From an uncultured Flavonifractor sp. (GTDB lineage Bacteria > Bacillota > Clostridia > Oscillospirales > Oscillospiraceae): 13,982 nt of DNA. This document shows, piece after piece, positions 6,723-13,750 of this stretch. The position numbers and the translations under genes are program-made. How positions within the stretch are numbered: position 1 is the stretch's first letter; each line of letters starts with the position of its first letter. The stretch is from contig CANDFO010000064.1 in assembly GCA_947384055.1 (NCBI GenBank), positions 1 to 13,982 of the forward strand, given 5' to 3'. The notes beneath the pieces were generated by a model. It was not told the origin of the DNA, did not search any database, and saw only the letters and a list, made by a program, of their open reading frames with translations.

Positions 6723-7051
6723 ACCTGTACCTCAATCACTTCAAATTCAAATATCGTCTCATGCAGAGACTGTTCCAGAATAGGCACCCGGTCCAGCGTG
6801 TAAGAAATCCCGGCCCGGTCCAGTACCTGCCGCACCCGCCGCTCCGCCGCCAAGTCCACCCGCCGGGAATAGAGCTCCAGGCGGACCTGGTGCCAATCGG
6901 CCAGCCGGCAGAGGTCTCCGCCCAGGGCGCGGTCCCTGGGAACGAACATCACCAGCTGGGGCAGACGCAGGGGCCTGGGCGTGTCCGCGCAGTCCCGGTA
7001 GACAGGCAGGCCGCTTTCCGTCAGCAGGCGGTACAATTCTTCCTGGCTCAC
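6719..7051 (-). CDS. Tail terminator / tail completion protein (110 aa)
   Basis: The protein lies between the gp10-like neck protein and the tube protein, the standard place of the tail terminator, whose ring caps the tube and joins it to the head. Its alternating pattern PQLVMFVPRD, HQVRLELYSRRVDLAAERRVRQVLD and a final ETIFEFEVIEVQV suits the small alpha/beta fold of these terminators (lambda gpU, HK97 gp10-neighbour and SPP1 gp17 types). Sequence identity in this family is low, so the call leans on position. It starts with GTG at 7051, and the GTGA overlaps the upstream stop by 4 bases. No independent strong ribosome site is needed if translation is coupled. Confidence 0.75.
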   Translation of the reverse strand: MSQEELYRLLTESGLPVYRDCADTPRPLRLPQLVMFVPRDRALGGDLCRLADWHQVRLELYSRRVDLAAERRVRQVLDRAGISYTLDRVPILEQSLHETIFEFEVIEVQV

Positions 7052-7440
7052 CGCCCCATCTCCTTCTCTACCTCCTCCGGCAGCATCTCTTGGGCCAGCT
7101 TTTCTCCATACACAATATGGGGATAGCCCCGCGTCCAGCTGCCATCACGGTTTTTGTGCCCGTTCTCCAACAGGTGGGTCAGCCGCCAGTGCCTGCCTTT
7201 GACGTACCATGTTTTCTCATAAGCGCCTGTGATTTTGCTGCCGGTCCTGCGCAGGGAAAAGGCTCGTCGGTAATCGCCAGTCCGGTCCCGGAACGTGATG
7301 TGCCGCCGGATTTCCCGGTCCACAGCCCTGGCGGTGGTGTCAACCGCCCGGCAGGTGGCCGCATACGCCGCCGCGGAGTATTCATCCAGGACAGCGGCCA
7401 CAGCACTGTCCATCTGCTCGACGGGAAAGCCGCCGCTCAT
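7048..7440 (-). CDS. HK97 gp10-like neck/tail protein (130 aa)
   Basis: This is a neck component of the HK97 gp10 family. The recognisable family pattern is a helical N-terminus (VAAVLDEYSAAAYAATCRAVD), then TGDYRRAFSLRRTG, the signature stretch HWRLTHLLENGHKNRDGS (about residues 83-100), and PHIVYGEKLAQEM near the end. In this family RLTHLLExGH is the best conserved part. The protein sits at the head-tail joint, with exact function known only in outline. ATG at 7440 has a strong GGAGGT at 7452-7447, 6 bases upstream, which is one of the better ribosome sites in the cluster. It follows the head-closure stop by 4 bases. Confidence 0.88.
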   Translation of the reverse strand: MSGGFPVEQMDSAVAAVLDEYSAAAYAATCRAVDTTARAVDREIRRHITFRDRTGDYRRAFSLRRTGSKITGAYEKTWYVKGRHWRLTHLLENGHKNRDGSWTRGYPHIVYGEKLAQEMLPEEVEKEMGR

Positions 7441-7444
7441 ATCC

Positions 7445-7810
7445 TCACCTCCCCGCTGTGCTGCGCTGGACCTTTACCTCCAGCCAGATATGACGGTTTT
7501 CCACATCGTTTACCGCAATTACTTCAAAGGGAGCCCGGTCCCCCCGCCTGCACAGGACGCAGGTGGGGGTAATGTTATCTGTATACCGCAGGGTCAGGGT
7601 GGCGGGCTCTTCCACCTGAGCCTGACGCGCCGCGAATACCTCCTGCCCATAGGCGTTCACCCATTTGCACCAAAATCGCCGTCCGTTCTGCGTCAGGCCG
7701 GAAATGTCATAGCTCCGGTTGCCCAGACTGTCAATCACCGGCTCCAGCTCAGCCCGGTCCAGCACGTATATCCGCGTCCTCAGCTCTCCGGCGCCGGCAC
7801 ATTTTGCCAT
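7445..7810 (-). CDS. Phage head closure protein / head-tail adaptor (121 aa)
   Basis: This is a small beta-barrel type head closure protein, like SPP1 gp16, which forms a ring below the connector and stops DNA leaking. Family features are AGELRTRIYVLDR at the start, a variable loop with LGNRSYD, a central WCKWVNAYGQEVFAARQ, the LTLRYTDNITPTC strand and a closing PFEVIAVNDVENRHIWLEVKV. The pattern RxW..V....GxE...A....LRY...I......V..V.dv..R...Le is typical. Position between the gp6-like connector and gp10-like protein agrees. ATG at 7810 comes 4 bases after the upstream stop, with GGGGGAG about 8 bases ahead. Two CxxC-like cysteines (TCVLC) are present; their role is unknown. Confidence 0.87.
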   Translation of the reverse strand: MAKCAGAGELRTRIYVLDRAELEPVIDSLGNRSYDISGLTQNGRRFWCKWVNAYGQEVFAARQAQVEEPATLTLRYTDNITPTCVLCRRGDRAPFEVIAVNDVENRHIWLEVKVQRSTAGR

Positions 7811-7814
7811 AGGG

Positions 7815-8117
7815 TCACTCCCCCTCTGTCAGCTTCAGCTGGTTGATCAGCCGCCGGAAGGCCGGGTTTTCTGCCGCCTGTCCTCCGGCAAGGGTCAGCT
7901 CCCGGCGGTCAAACCCATCCAGCACCAGATAATTGACGCACCTGTCATATTGGGCCCGGCGGGGAGAGGCGGCGTCCGGCTCCGCGATTCCCGCGGCGGA
8001 CAGATAACCCACGGCGCTGCTGTAGAGCAGCTCCAGAGTACTCCGTTCCTCCGGCTCCGGGTCCTCAATGCGGCAGTACGCCAGCAGGCTCCTCATCCGC
8101 GTTTCATCCGGGACCAT
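7815..8117 (-). CDS. gp6-like head-tail connector / DNA packaging protein (100 aa)
   Basis: The first neck protein after the capsid gene is mostly helical, as expected for the gp6/gp15 connector family that forms a ring beneath the portal. Matching segments are RMRSLLAYCRIEDPEPEERSTLELLYSSAVGYLSAAGI, then RRAQYDRCVNYLVLDGFDRR, and a short C-terminal helix NPAFRRLINQLKLTEGE. The spacing of a helix pair, a YLxxAGI turn and an NPAF-type end is usual for this family. ATG at 8117 is 3 bases after the capsid TAA. Only a weak G-rich ribosome site (GGGGGC) is seen, so reinitiation after the capsid gene is likely. Confidence 0.85.
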   Translation of the reverse strand: MVPDETRMRSLLAYCRIEDPEPEERSTLELLYSSAVGYLSAAGIAEPDAASPRRAQYDRCVNYLVLDGFDRRELTLAGGQAAENPAFRRLINQLKLTEGE

Positions 8118-8120
8118 TGG

Positions 8121-9344
8121 TTACGCCCCCGCGGAGATGGATGCCTTAAATGCGGCCGTCGGGTCCATTAGCACCGCATCCAGACGGCAAATGGCCCGCA
8201 TCTCCATACAGTCGGTGGCCCAGGCATCCCCGCCCACGTCTGTGGTGGCCAGCTCGATGCCTTTGCGGACAAACAACGTGCCCAGCGCTCTGAAATTGCC
8301 CACATACAGGGGAACCGCTCCTTCCTCATTGGGAAGTTCGCTGTCGTCGCCGTACACCACGCCGCGCCCCCGATAACGCAGGACCTGGGGGTCCGCGGGG
8401 TTCGGCACCAAAAGGGGCCGGCCGTTTTTATCCTCCCATCCGTCCATCTCCGCATAGCCGCTCTGATTGGTCAGCAGCGCGGCCTGCCGGCTGTGAGCGG
8501 TGTTGAGCTGTTTAACCAGTGCCTTCCGCAGCAGCTTGTCCTCCTGCCCGGCGGTGAGGGTTACGGTGCGCTCCAATTCCGTCAAAAACTCCAGCAGCAG
8601 GGCATTTTTAGTCAGCACATATTTGGGCGCGAACCATGCCGCGGCATATGCCAGCAGTCCCGCGGCGTTATCCTCCAGCAGCTCTCCCGAAATGGGCAGG
8701 CGATCAGCGTATTTCTCCACGGCGTAGTCCACCCGCCGGAATTTGGGCTGATCTTCTCTGCCGATGGTCCCGACCTCCGCCACCTTGGGCAGCTTCCTGG
8801 GCACGCCATCCTCCACAACCCGCCAGCCGCTGAGGGTAGTCACAGTCTCCGTGCTAAACAGCGCGGACAGGTCCAGGTATTCTTTTTCCAGCCTGCGGAC
8901 CTGGTTGTCAAAATCCAGGGGCACCAGGAAGCCACCGTCGGCTCCGGCGGGCGTGCCACCGCCCTCCGTCAGAGCCTTGTACAGGGGAGCGAATTCCTCC
9001 ACTCCGACGCACTTTTTTACCTGAGCGTTGGAGCGCATAGCCTTGGCGAAAGCCTGAGCATATTCGTTGCTGCCCCGCAGGGTGTCCAGGCTCAGTTCTT
9101 TCCGCGCGTCTTCCTTTCGCTTCGCCTGGGCCGCCGCCAGTCCCGCCATTGCCGTATCGCTGTCGCCGAAGCGCCCCTCTTCGGCCAGCTGCTTCTCTCC
9201 GGCGTCAATTTCGGCATTGAGCCTGTCAACCTCCTTCATCTTGACGCTGTGGCCCTCCAGGTCTTTGGCTGCCAGCAGGCCCCTGCCCTCCTCCACCAGC
9301 CGGGCGCGCTTATGCTTCAGTTCATACAGTGCTTCTCTGGTCAT
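8121..9344 (-). CDS. HK97-fold major capsid protein (407 aa)
   Basis: This is the shell-forming protein, made as a precursor. Residues 1-55 are a charged helical coiled-coil (ELKHKRARLVEEGRGLL, MKEVDRLNAEIDAGEKQL), the delta-type internal scaffold that the neighbouring protease removes. From about residue 90 (RGSNEYAQAFAKAMRS) the HK97 core begins, with the typical GADGGFLVP stretch at 134-142 and the P-domain-like VDYAVEKYADRLPISGELLEDN. Near 293-304 GYAEMDGWEDKNG and then PLLVPNP are characteristic of Firmicutes HK97 capsids. The exact cleavage site, usually near residue 100-115, cannot be fixed by eye. ATG at 9344 overlaps the protease stop (ATGA) and has its own GGAGGG 8 bases upstream, consistent with high expression. 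HK97-type covalent cross-linking was not assessed. Confidence 0.95.
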   Translation of the reverse strand: MTREALYELKHKRARLVEEGRGLLAAKDLEGHSVKMKEVDRLNAEIDAGEKQLAEEGRFGDSDTAMAGLAAAQAKRKEDARKELSLDTLRGSNEYAQAFAKAMRSNAQVKKCVGVEEFAPLYKALTEGGGTPAGADGGFLVPLDFDNQVRRLEKEYLDLSALFSTETVTTLSGWRVVEDGVPRKLPKVAEVGTIGREDQPKFRRVDYAVEKYADRLPISGELLEDNAAGLLAYAAAWFAPKYVLTKNALLLEFLTELERTVTLTAGQEDKLLRKALVKQLNTAHSRQAALLTNQSGYAEMDGWEDKNGRPLLVPNPADPQVLRYRGRGVVYGDDSELPNEEGAVPLYVGNFRALGTLFVRKGIELATTDVGGDAWATDCMEMRAICRLDAVLMDPTAAFKASISAGA

Positions 9345-10018
9345 GTAAAATTCCCTCCATACCGTAATTCTTCCAGCGACTGCCGGGCCAGCGCCAGGCT
9401 GAGCGCCGCATCGCTCCGCGGCGTGCCCTCACCGCCATACTGCTTAATAACACCGGCCCTGGGCTGGGCCGGGACTGCAACAAAAGATACCTCATAGGCG
9501 TCCTCTGCCTGGTCCAAATCCACGTGACACATCTGGCCGTCATAGGTCTGCCCGGGCTGGTGTCCACACGCTTTCCGGGCCTTATCTGCGCCGCAGACCG
9601 AGCACAGCGCTCGTTTCACGGCGCACCCTACGGACACTTCCCGGAGAATCCCCCCTTCAATAGCGCCGATAACCGATTCCGTCTCCGGCATACGGAGCAT
9701 ATAGGCCCTCAGTACAAGCCGGTGTATGCCGCCATGCTCTTCCACCCCGGCGGCATAGATCCGTGCGGTCTGCCCCCTGGCGCTCCACTGGTGGTCCATG
9801 AGTACCGTCCTGCCCACAAACAGCTCCGCCAGCCTGTCCAGCGTCGAAAGGGTAAACCGCTCGTTATCCCGGTCCACCTGGTCGTCACAGGCCGCCAGCC
9901 GAAACACAAAGACCTCTTCCGCTTTCAGTTCCCGCAGAGCCTGCGCATTGATAAGGGCCAGGTCCTCCTCTGTTCTAGGCTGTTTCTGTACAAAGGCGGC
10001 CTTTTTAATCTCATCCAT
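9341..10018 (-). CDS. Prohead (HK97-like) maturation protease with zinc-site insertion (225 aa)
   Basis: The protease cleaves scaffold regions from capsid subunits during prohead maturation. Candidate catalytic residues are His76 in LMDHQW, Ser129 in ILREVSVG and Glu177 in YEVSFVAVPA, matching the His-Ser-Glu arrangement of HK97-type serine proteases; the assignment is by pattern. Between Ser129 and Glu177 lies a cysteine-rich insertion: CSVC (139-142), CGH (151-153) and CH (164-165). This could bind zinc, and similar insertions occur in Clostridia phage proteases as I recall. The protein lies between portal and capsid, as expected. ATG at 10018 overlaps the portal stop by 8 bases, and its own stop overlaps the capsid start. 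Length is typical for the family. Confidence 0.92.
   Translation of the reverse strand: MDEIKKAAFVQKQPRTEEDLALINAQALRELKAEEVFVFRLAACDDQVDRDNERFTLSTLDRLAELFVGRTVLMDHQWSARGQTARIYAAGVEEHGGIHRLVLRAYMLRMPETESVIGAIEGGILREVSVGCAVKRALCSVCGADKARKACGHQPGQTYDGQMCHVDLDQAEDAYEVSFVAVPAQPRAGVIKQYGGEGTPRSDAALSLALARQSLEELRYGGNFT
9353..9358 (-). promoter_or_regulatory. Strong Shine-Dalgarno of the capsid gene
   Basis: GGAGGG lies 8 bases before the capsid ATG at 9344, inside the last codons of the protease gene. The capsid is needed in hundreds of copies, so an independent strong ribosome site in addition to the ATGA overlap makes sense. Confidence 0.7.
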
Positions 10019-11300
10019 CCTCCGCTGCCTCCTTCTTTCCGCCTGCAGCGCGTATCACGCTCAGCCGCGCCCATTCCGCCAGGGGACCATAATTCCAGCT
10101 GGCGTACCGGCTCTCCCCGCCGGGGACTGCCGGCAGGTCCTCCAGGGCCCGGATGTCATCCACACTGTACGCGCCGATTTCCCGCATGCCCCGATACAAG
10201 GCCGTCTGCGCCGCCGTATCGCCCCGCAGGAACACTTTCATTTCCCGCTTGATTCTCTGCCCCGCCTCCCGCTCGAAGGGCAGGAGCAGTTTCCAGGTGT
10301 CCTCCTGTTCTCTGGGCGTTACGTCCGGCTGAAGCGTATATTTTACGAACTCAATGCTGTTCTGTTCATTGGAATTGTAGCTCTGCTTTCCGGCATAGAC
10401 CAGGTGAAGAGGAACTCCGAAAAACCGGCATACATCCGCTACCCGTATCTCTTTGCTCTCCACAAATTGGGCATCCGTGTTGTTCATGGCGATGGGCTGA
10501 TACTTCAGCCCTAGATCCAGCACCGCCACCCGGAACCGCTTCCCCGGGCCGGAGTGAACGGCCTCCCATTCCTGGCGTATATAGTCCTTTTTCCTGATGG
10601 TGCCGCTGCTCCCGTCCGGATGCTTGACCGTCATGGTTCCGTTCAGGTCGGCGTCCACCGTCAGCGCGCCGGAGGGCCGTCCCCCGTTGGCATATACATC
10701 GCCTTCATATTCCTGGGCGGCTTGGGCTGTGCGGATTGTCTGCGCCGCCCGGCGCAGAACCGAAATCCCCTCAAAGCCGTCCTCGGAGTACTCCTTATAG
10801 TGAAGGACGTCTGCCGGGTACAGCCGGGTCAATTCCCCGGACGCGGGGTGGGAAAACATGTACCACAGGTGTCCGCCGGTGTCCAGCCAGGGCGTGACAC
10901 AGTCCGGCGGCAGCGGGATCAGCTCTGTGGGGTCAGCGCTGGCGGGGTCCCGGACAATCCAGGCGTAAGCATTGCCTTTCAGCAGCTTATTGCAGCCCAT
11001 GAGTTTCTCATAGTCAAACCGGGTCATTGCCTCATTGGGTCTTCCCCACAACAACCGGCCTATCCGGTGAGCGTTCAGGCGCTCTTTGGTGCCCTCATTC
11101 ATGACATACACCGGCAGCAGGGCCGCCGAACTGGAGCGGAGCTCCACGCACCGGTTAACGGTTGATATTTTCATTGCGCGGCTTCGGCTGAGCCCCACCA
11201 TATCTCCGGTAAGCCAGCCCTCCGGGTTATCCAGGGTCAGGAGGCACCCGGCGCTGCGGGCCGCCTTCGCGCCTTTTGCAATTCCGCGGTCAAACAGCAT
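10011..11300 (-). CDS. HK97-family portal protein (429 aa)
   Basis: The dodecameric portal occupies one vertex, through which DNA is packaged and leaves. HK97 portal features are an early helix with TVNRCVELRSSSAALLPVYV, then a MTRFDYEKLMGCNKLLKGNAYAWI stretch with LIPLPPDCVTP, and LYPADVLHYKEYSEDGFEGISVL. Further on come VADVCRFFGVPLHLV and QNSIEFVKYTLQPDVTPREQE. The order TerS-TerL-portal-protease-capsid agrees. I chose ATG at 11300 because it shares its A with the TGA stop of the preceding small gene (TGATG) and begins MLFDRGIAKG as portals commonly do. The frame stays open upstream to 11462, but that extra 54-residue segment is low-complexity, basic and Gly-rich, and overlaps the small membrane gene, so it is not part of the protein. 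Confidence 0.94.
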   Translation of the reverse strand: MLFDRGIAKGAKAARSAGCLLTLDNPEGWLTGDMVGLSRSRAMKISTVNRCVELRSSSAALLPVYVMNEGTKERLNAHRIGRLLWGRPNEAMTRFDYEKLMGCNKLLKGNAYAWIVRDPASADPTELIPLPPDCVTPWLDTGGHLWYMFSHPASGELTRLYPADVLHYKEYSEDGFEGISVLRRAAQTIRTAQAAQEYEGDVYANGGRPSGALTVDADLNGTMTVKHPDGSSGTIRKKDYIRQEWEAVHSGPGKRFRVAVLDLGLKYQPIAMNNTDAQFVESKEIRVADVCRFFGVPLHLVYAGKQSYNSNEQNSIEFVKYTLQPDVTPREQEDTWKLLLPFEREAGQRIKREMKVFLRGDTAAQTALYRGMREIGAYSVDDIRALEDLPAVPGGESRYASWNYGPLAEWARLSVIRAAGGKKEAAEDG

Positions 11301-11482
11301 CAGCTGCCGTCCCCCTTTCCGGGCAGGGCCGCCGCAATTCCGCCCAGCATGCACAGGCCCCCTCCCGTCAGCAGTCCGGCGGGCAGATAGACCAGTCCAG
11401 CCCCCACCGCCAGCAGTACCGCGCCGCACACAAGCAGAGCATCTGCCAGGAGCCCCCGCCAAACGTCATTTTTGTGTCTCAA
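11300..11482 (-). CDS. Small two-helix membrane protein between terminase and portal (60 aa)
   Basis: This short gene starts with TTG at 11482. The start is supported by AGGAGG (11494-11489) exactly 6 bases upstream, among the best ribosome sites in the window. The protein has a charged start (RHKNDVWRG), two hydrophobic stretches (about 12-30, ALLVCGAVLLAVGAGLVYL, and 32-53, AGLLTGGGLCMLGGIAAAL) and a short hydrophilic end GKGDGS, so a two-pass membrane hairpin is likely. The stop overlaps the portal start by one base. Comparable small membrane proteins between large terminase and portal occur in other Firmicutes phages without known function. It could be a packaging accessory, an envelope-acting protein or a regulator; the sequence does not decide. 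Confidence 0.7.
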   Translation of the reverse strand: MRHKNDVWRGLLADALLVCGAVLLAVGAGLVYLPAGLLTGGGLCMLGGIAAALPGKGDGS

Positions 11483-11488
11483 TGTAAG

Positions 11489-11494
11489 CCTCCT
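11489..11494 (-). promoter_or_regulatory. Shine-Dalgarno that fixes a TTG start
   Basis: AGGAGG, 6 bases before TTG at 11482, identifies the start of the 60-residue membrane protein. It lies immediately after the large-terminase TGA. Confidence 0.7.
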
Positions 11495-11495
11495 G

Positions 11496-13247
11496 TCAAA
11501 ATGTAAACTGTCCGCTCTCCAAAACCTCCAGCAGGCCAGGGCCTTCGGTTTCTCTGTTCATCGCGGCCGCCATTGCTATAATCCAGGCCACTGCGATATC
11601 AATACGTCCAGTGCTCTTGTTTTTTATGGGTTTTATATTTTCGTTGCCGTCCACTGCACAGCGGACATTGCCAAAATTCCACCGTGCACAGGTGTTGTGT
11701 TCATGGAGCATTTCGCGGGTACGCAGGAGGCGTTCCAGTTTTTTCATGGGCGGGGACAGTGACAGCATGTTCTGCCCTATCGTAATCACCGTAATTCCCG
11801 GCTGCCCGTCCTCCGGCTCCATAAGCCGGCTGGTAAGGGTCCAGGCCATATGCGGGTCTACGCCAATCGCCCGGATATCAAACTGTGCTGCCGCATCCCA
11901 AATTGTCCGCTCCACCTGTCCATAGTCCACGATGTCTCCGGGACACAGATCCAGAAAGCCCGCTCTTTCCCAATCCCGATAGGGGACGCGGTCCCGCCGC
12001 TCCGCCTCTGTCGTTCCCTCCTCCGGCCTCCAGGCCCAGAACAGCGCGACCCAATGATTCAAGCCCGGCTGAGGCGGGAACAGCAGTACAAAAGCGGTCA
12101 AGTCGGTGCTTTTTGACAAGTCCAGGCCGCCGTAGCATTTCATGCCGCGCAGATATTCCCGCGCAGCCTGCCGCCGCTCCAGGACATTGAGCCCTTTCCA
12201 CTCCTCCCGGTTCCATTGCGTTTTGTCGTAGACCGTCAGCGGAATCCATCCTACGGACTTTACAGAGATCCACTGATTAAGCCTCAGCCAGCGGAATAGC
12301 TTTTCCGCCGCCTCACTTTTTTTGGCGTCTGCGGCCTCAGCCCGCACCACCCGCATGGGGACGGTAACGCCCAGAGACGGATTACAGCGCCGCCATATCT
12401 GCTCATCATAGATATTCAGCTCTGCGCTCCGCTCCGGGTCGTCCCCGCTAAGGGCCGACAAACCGTAAATAACAGGCAGCCACAGCGGATTGTCCTGGCA
12501 GGGGAGAGGCACGCCGTTCTCATCCAGCACCGCCGGAATTTGTCCCCGGGCCCGGAGGATATCCATCGCCTTTCTGTGAACCTCCCAGCCGATGGAGGTG
12601 CGGTCCGGGTCATCCCCGGCAGTGGTGAGTACCAACCATACCGGCTGCCGTCGGGCGTCGCCGGCGCCAAAGGTCATGACGTCCCACAGGTCCCGGTTTG
12701 GCTGTGCATGCAGTTCATCAAAAATGACACAGGAAGGTTTGTAGCCGTGTTTGGAGTATGCCTCCGAGGACAGCACTTTCATGACGCCCCCACTGGGCCT
12801 GTGCCGGATGGTCCGCTGGCTTTCCACCACCTTCAAAATCCCACGGTCCCGCATTTTTTTCAGGGCCGGGGTATGGTCTATCATGTACAGCGCCGCCGAA
12901 AAGCAGATACCGGCATTTTCCCGGTCCGCCGCTACACAGTAGACCTCCGGACGCTCTTCCCCGTCGGCAAGCAGGTGGTACAGCCCCAGCGCGGCGGCCA
13001 GCTCAGTCTTGCCGTTCTTTTTGGGGACCTCCAGATACATGAATTGATATTGCCGGATTTCACGGCCCACATCATCGGCTGTCAGGGTCCCGTAAAACTC
13101 CTCCACACACTCCCGTTGCCAGTTTTGCAGCCGGAAGGACCCGGAACCGTCAGACAGAGGCAGGCGTTCTATAAATTCGCTGACAAACTGCCCGGCCTCA
13201 TCGTCCCGCCAGGCGCCCGGGGGGAGATATCCGCCGCAGGACTTCAT
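11496..13247 (-). CDS. Phage terminase large subunit, HK97 type (583 aa)
   Basis: This is the ATP-driven packaging motor and DNA nuclease. The ATPase part has a Walker A-like PKKNGKT (75-81), a Walker B IFDE (175-178) and a coupling LTTAG motif (207-211). The nuclease part carries three acidic sites in the expected order: Asp376 in GGLDLS, Asp464 in GVDPH and Asp550 in GRIDIAVAW. FELHA-type context around FDELHAQPN is typical of the family usually named Terminase_1/COG4626. Length is normal and the frame intact, so the enzyme should work. The ATG at 13247 overlaps the small-subunit stop as ATGA, coupling the two subunits. The C-terminus (ESGQFTF) ends 13 bases before the next gene. Confidence 0.96.
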   Translation of the reverse strand: MKSCGGYLPPGAWRDDEAGQFVSEFIERLPLSDGSGSFRLQNWQRECVEEFYGTLTADDVGREIRQYQFMYLEVPKKNGKTELAAALGLYHLLADGEERPEVYCVAADRENAGICFSAALYMIDHTPALKKMRDRGILKVVESQRTIRHRPSGGVMKVLSSEAYSKHGYKPSCVIFDELHAQPNRDLWDVMTFGAGDARRQPVWLVLTTAGDDPDRTSIGWEVHRKAMDILRARGQIPAVLDENGVPLPCQDNPLWLPVIYGLSALSGDDPERSAELNIYDEQIWRRCNPSLGVTVPMRVVRAEAADAKKSEAAEKLFRWLRLNQWISVKSVGWIPLTVYDKTQWNREEWKGLNVLERRQAAREYLRGMKCYGGLDLSKSTDLTAFVLLFPPQPGLNHWVALFWAWRPEEGTTEAERRDRVPYRDWERAGFLDLCPGDIVDYGQVERTIWDAAAQFDIRAIGVDPHMAWTLTSRLMEPEDGQPGITVITIGQNMLSLSPPMKKLERLLRTREMLHEHNTCARWNFGNVRCAVDGNENIKPIKNKSTGRIDIAVAWIIAMAAAMNRETEGPGLLEVLESGQFTF

Positions 13248-13750
13248 TCACTTCCTGCCGCCCTGTTCCGGCGCTGAAGAAACTGTGTAAACTCATCCAC
13301 GTCATCCTCCAGCTTGGGAGGAAGGACAAGCCGGCACCGGCTGGTGATGGTAAGCCCCAGGTCGCCGGCACAGCCGCGGGCCTGCTTAAAATATTTATCC
13401 TGGACAGAGCCCCAGTTCCGGGCGCCCTCATCATCCCCCGCCCTAATTGCTGCGGAAGCCCTCTTTCCTGCGTGGACATATTCTGTTCGGGCCACCAGAT
13501 AGAAGCCCAGGATATCCCGGTCCATTTTACTGATCAGCCCCAGGCCGGTCAGCTGTGTTCGCAGTTCGTTGTATTCAGCGCGCAGGTCTTTCGGGAGCCA
13601 TCCCGGAGGGTGGAAGCGTCCGGCATCCTCCCCTTTTGGGCTCCGCGCCACGGCATCTGTTTCCAGCCGCATGGCCTTTTCCGCTTTTGTCAAATGGCTT
13701 TTTCCGCCCGCAATCAGCACAGCGGCCGCCTGCTTGGGTCTTGACATCAT
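13244..13750 (-). CDS. Phage terminase small subunit, P27 family (168 aa)
   Basis: The small subunit recognises the packaging start in viral DNA and delivers it to the large subunit. P27 family features are the N-terminal RPKQAAAVLIAGGKSHLTKAEKAMR, the WLPKDLRAEYNELRTQLTGLGLISKMDRDILGFYL helical core, and KYFKQARGCAGDLGLTITSRCRLVLP near the C-terminus. The family is typically about 150-170 residues, matching this length. The start has two adjacent ATG codons (13750 and 13747); the first has AGGAG about 8 bases upstream and is preferred, with the second a possible alternative that would remove one methionine. It is first in the visible operon, and its stop overlaps the large-subunit start. Target DNA is plausibly in the 232 bases just upstream. 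Confidence 0.92.
   Translation of the reverse strand: MMSRPKQAAAVLIAGGKSHLTKAEKAMRLETDAVARSPKGEDAGRFHPPGWLPKDLRAEYNELRTQLTGLGLISKMDRDILGFYLVARTEYVHAGKRASAAIRAGDDEGARNWGSVQDKYFKQARGCAGDLGLTITSRCRLVLPPKLEDDVDEFTQFLQRRNRAAGSE

Noticed and set aside
8493..9497. 334-codon open frame on the plus strand
   Set aside because: It is antisense to the capsid and protease genes, which are firmly identified. The product has no family resemblance.
11301..11462. 54-residue N-terminal extension of the portal protein
   Set aside because: The extra part is low-complexity, overlaps the small membrane gene, and is not needed because ATG at 11300 is coupled to the upstream stop and gives a normal portal N-terminus.
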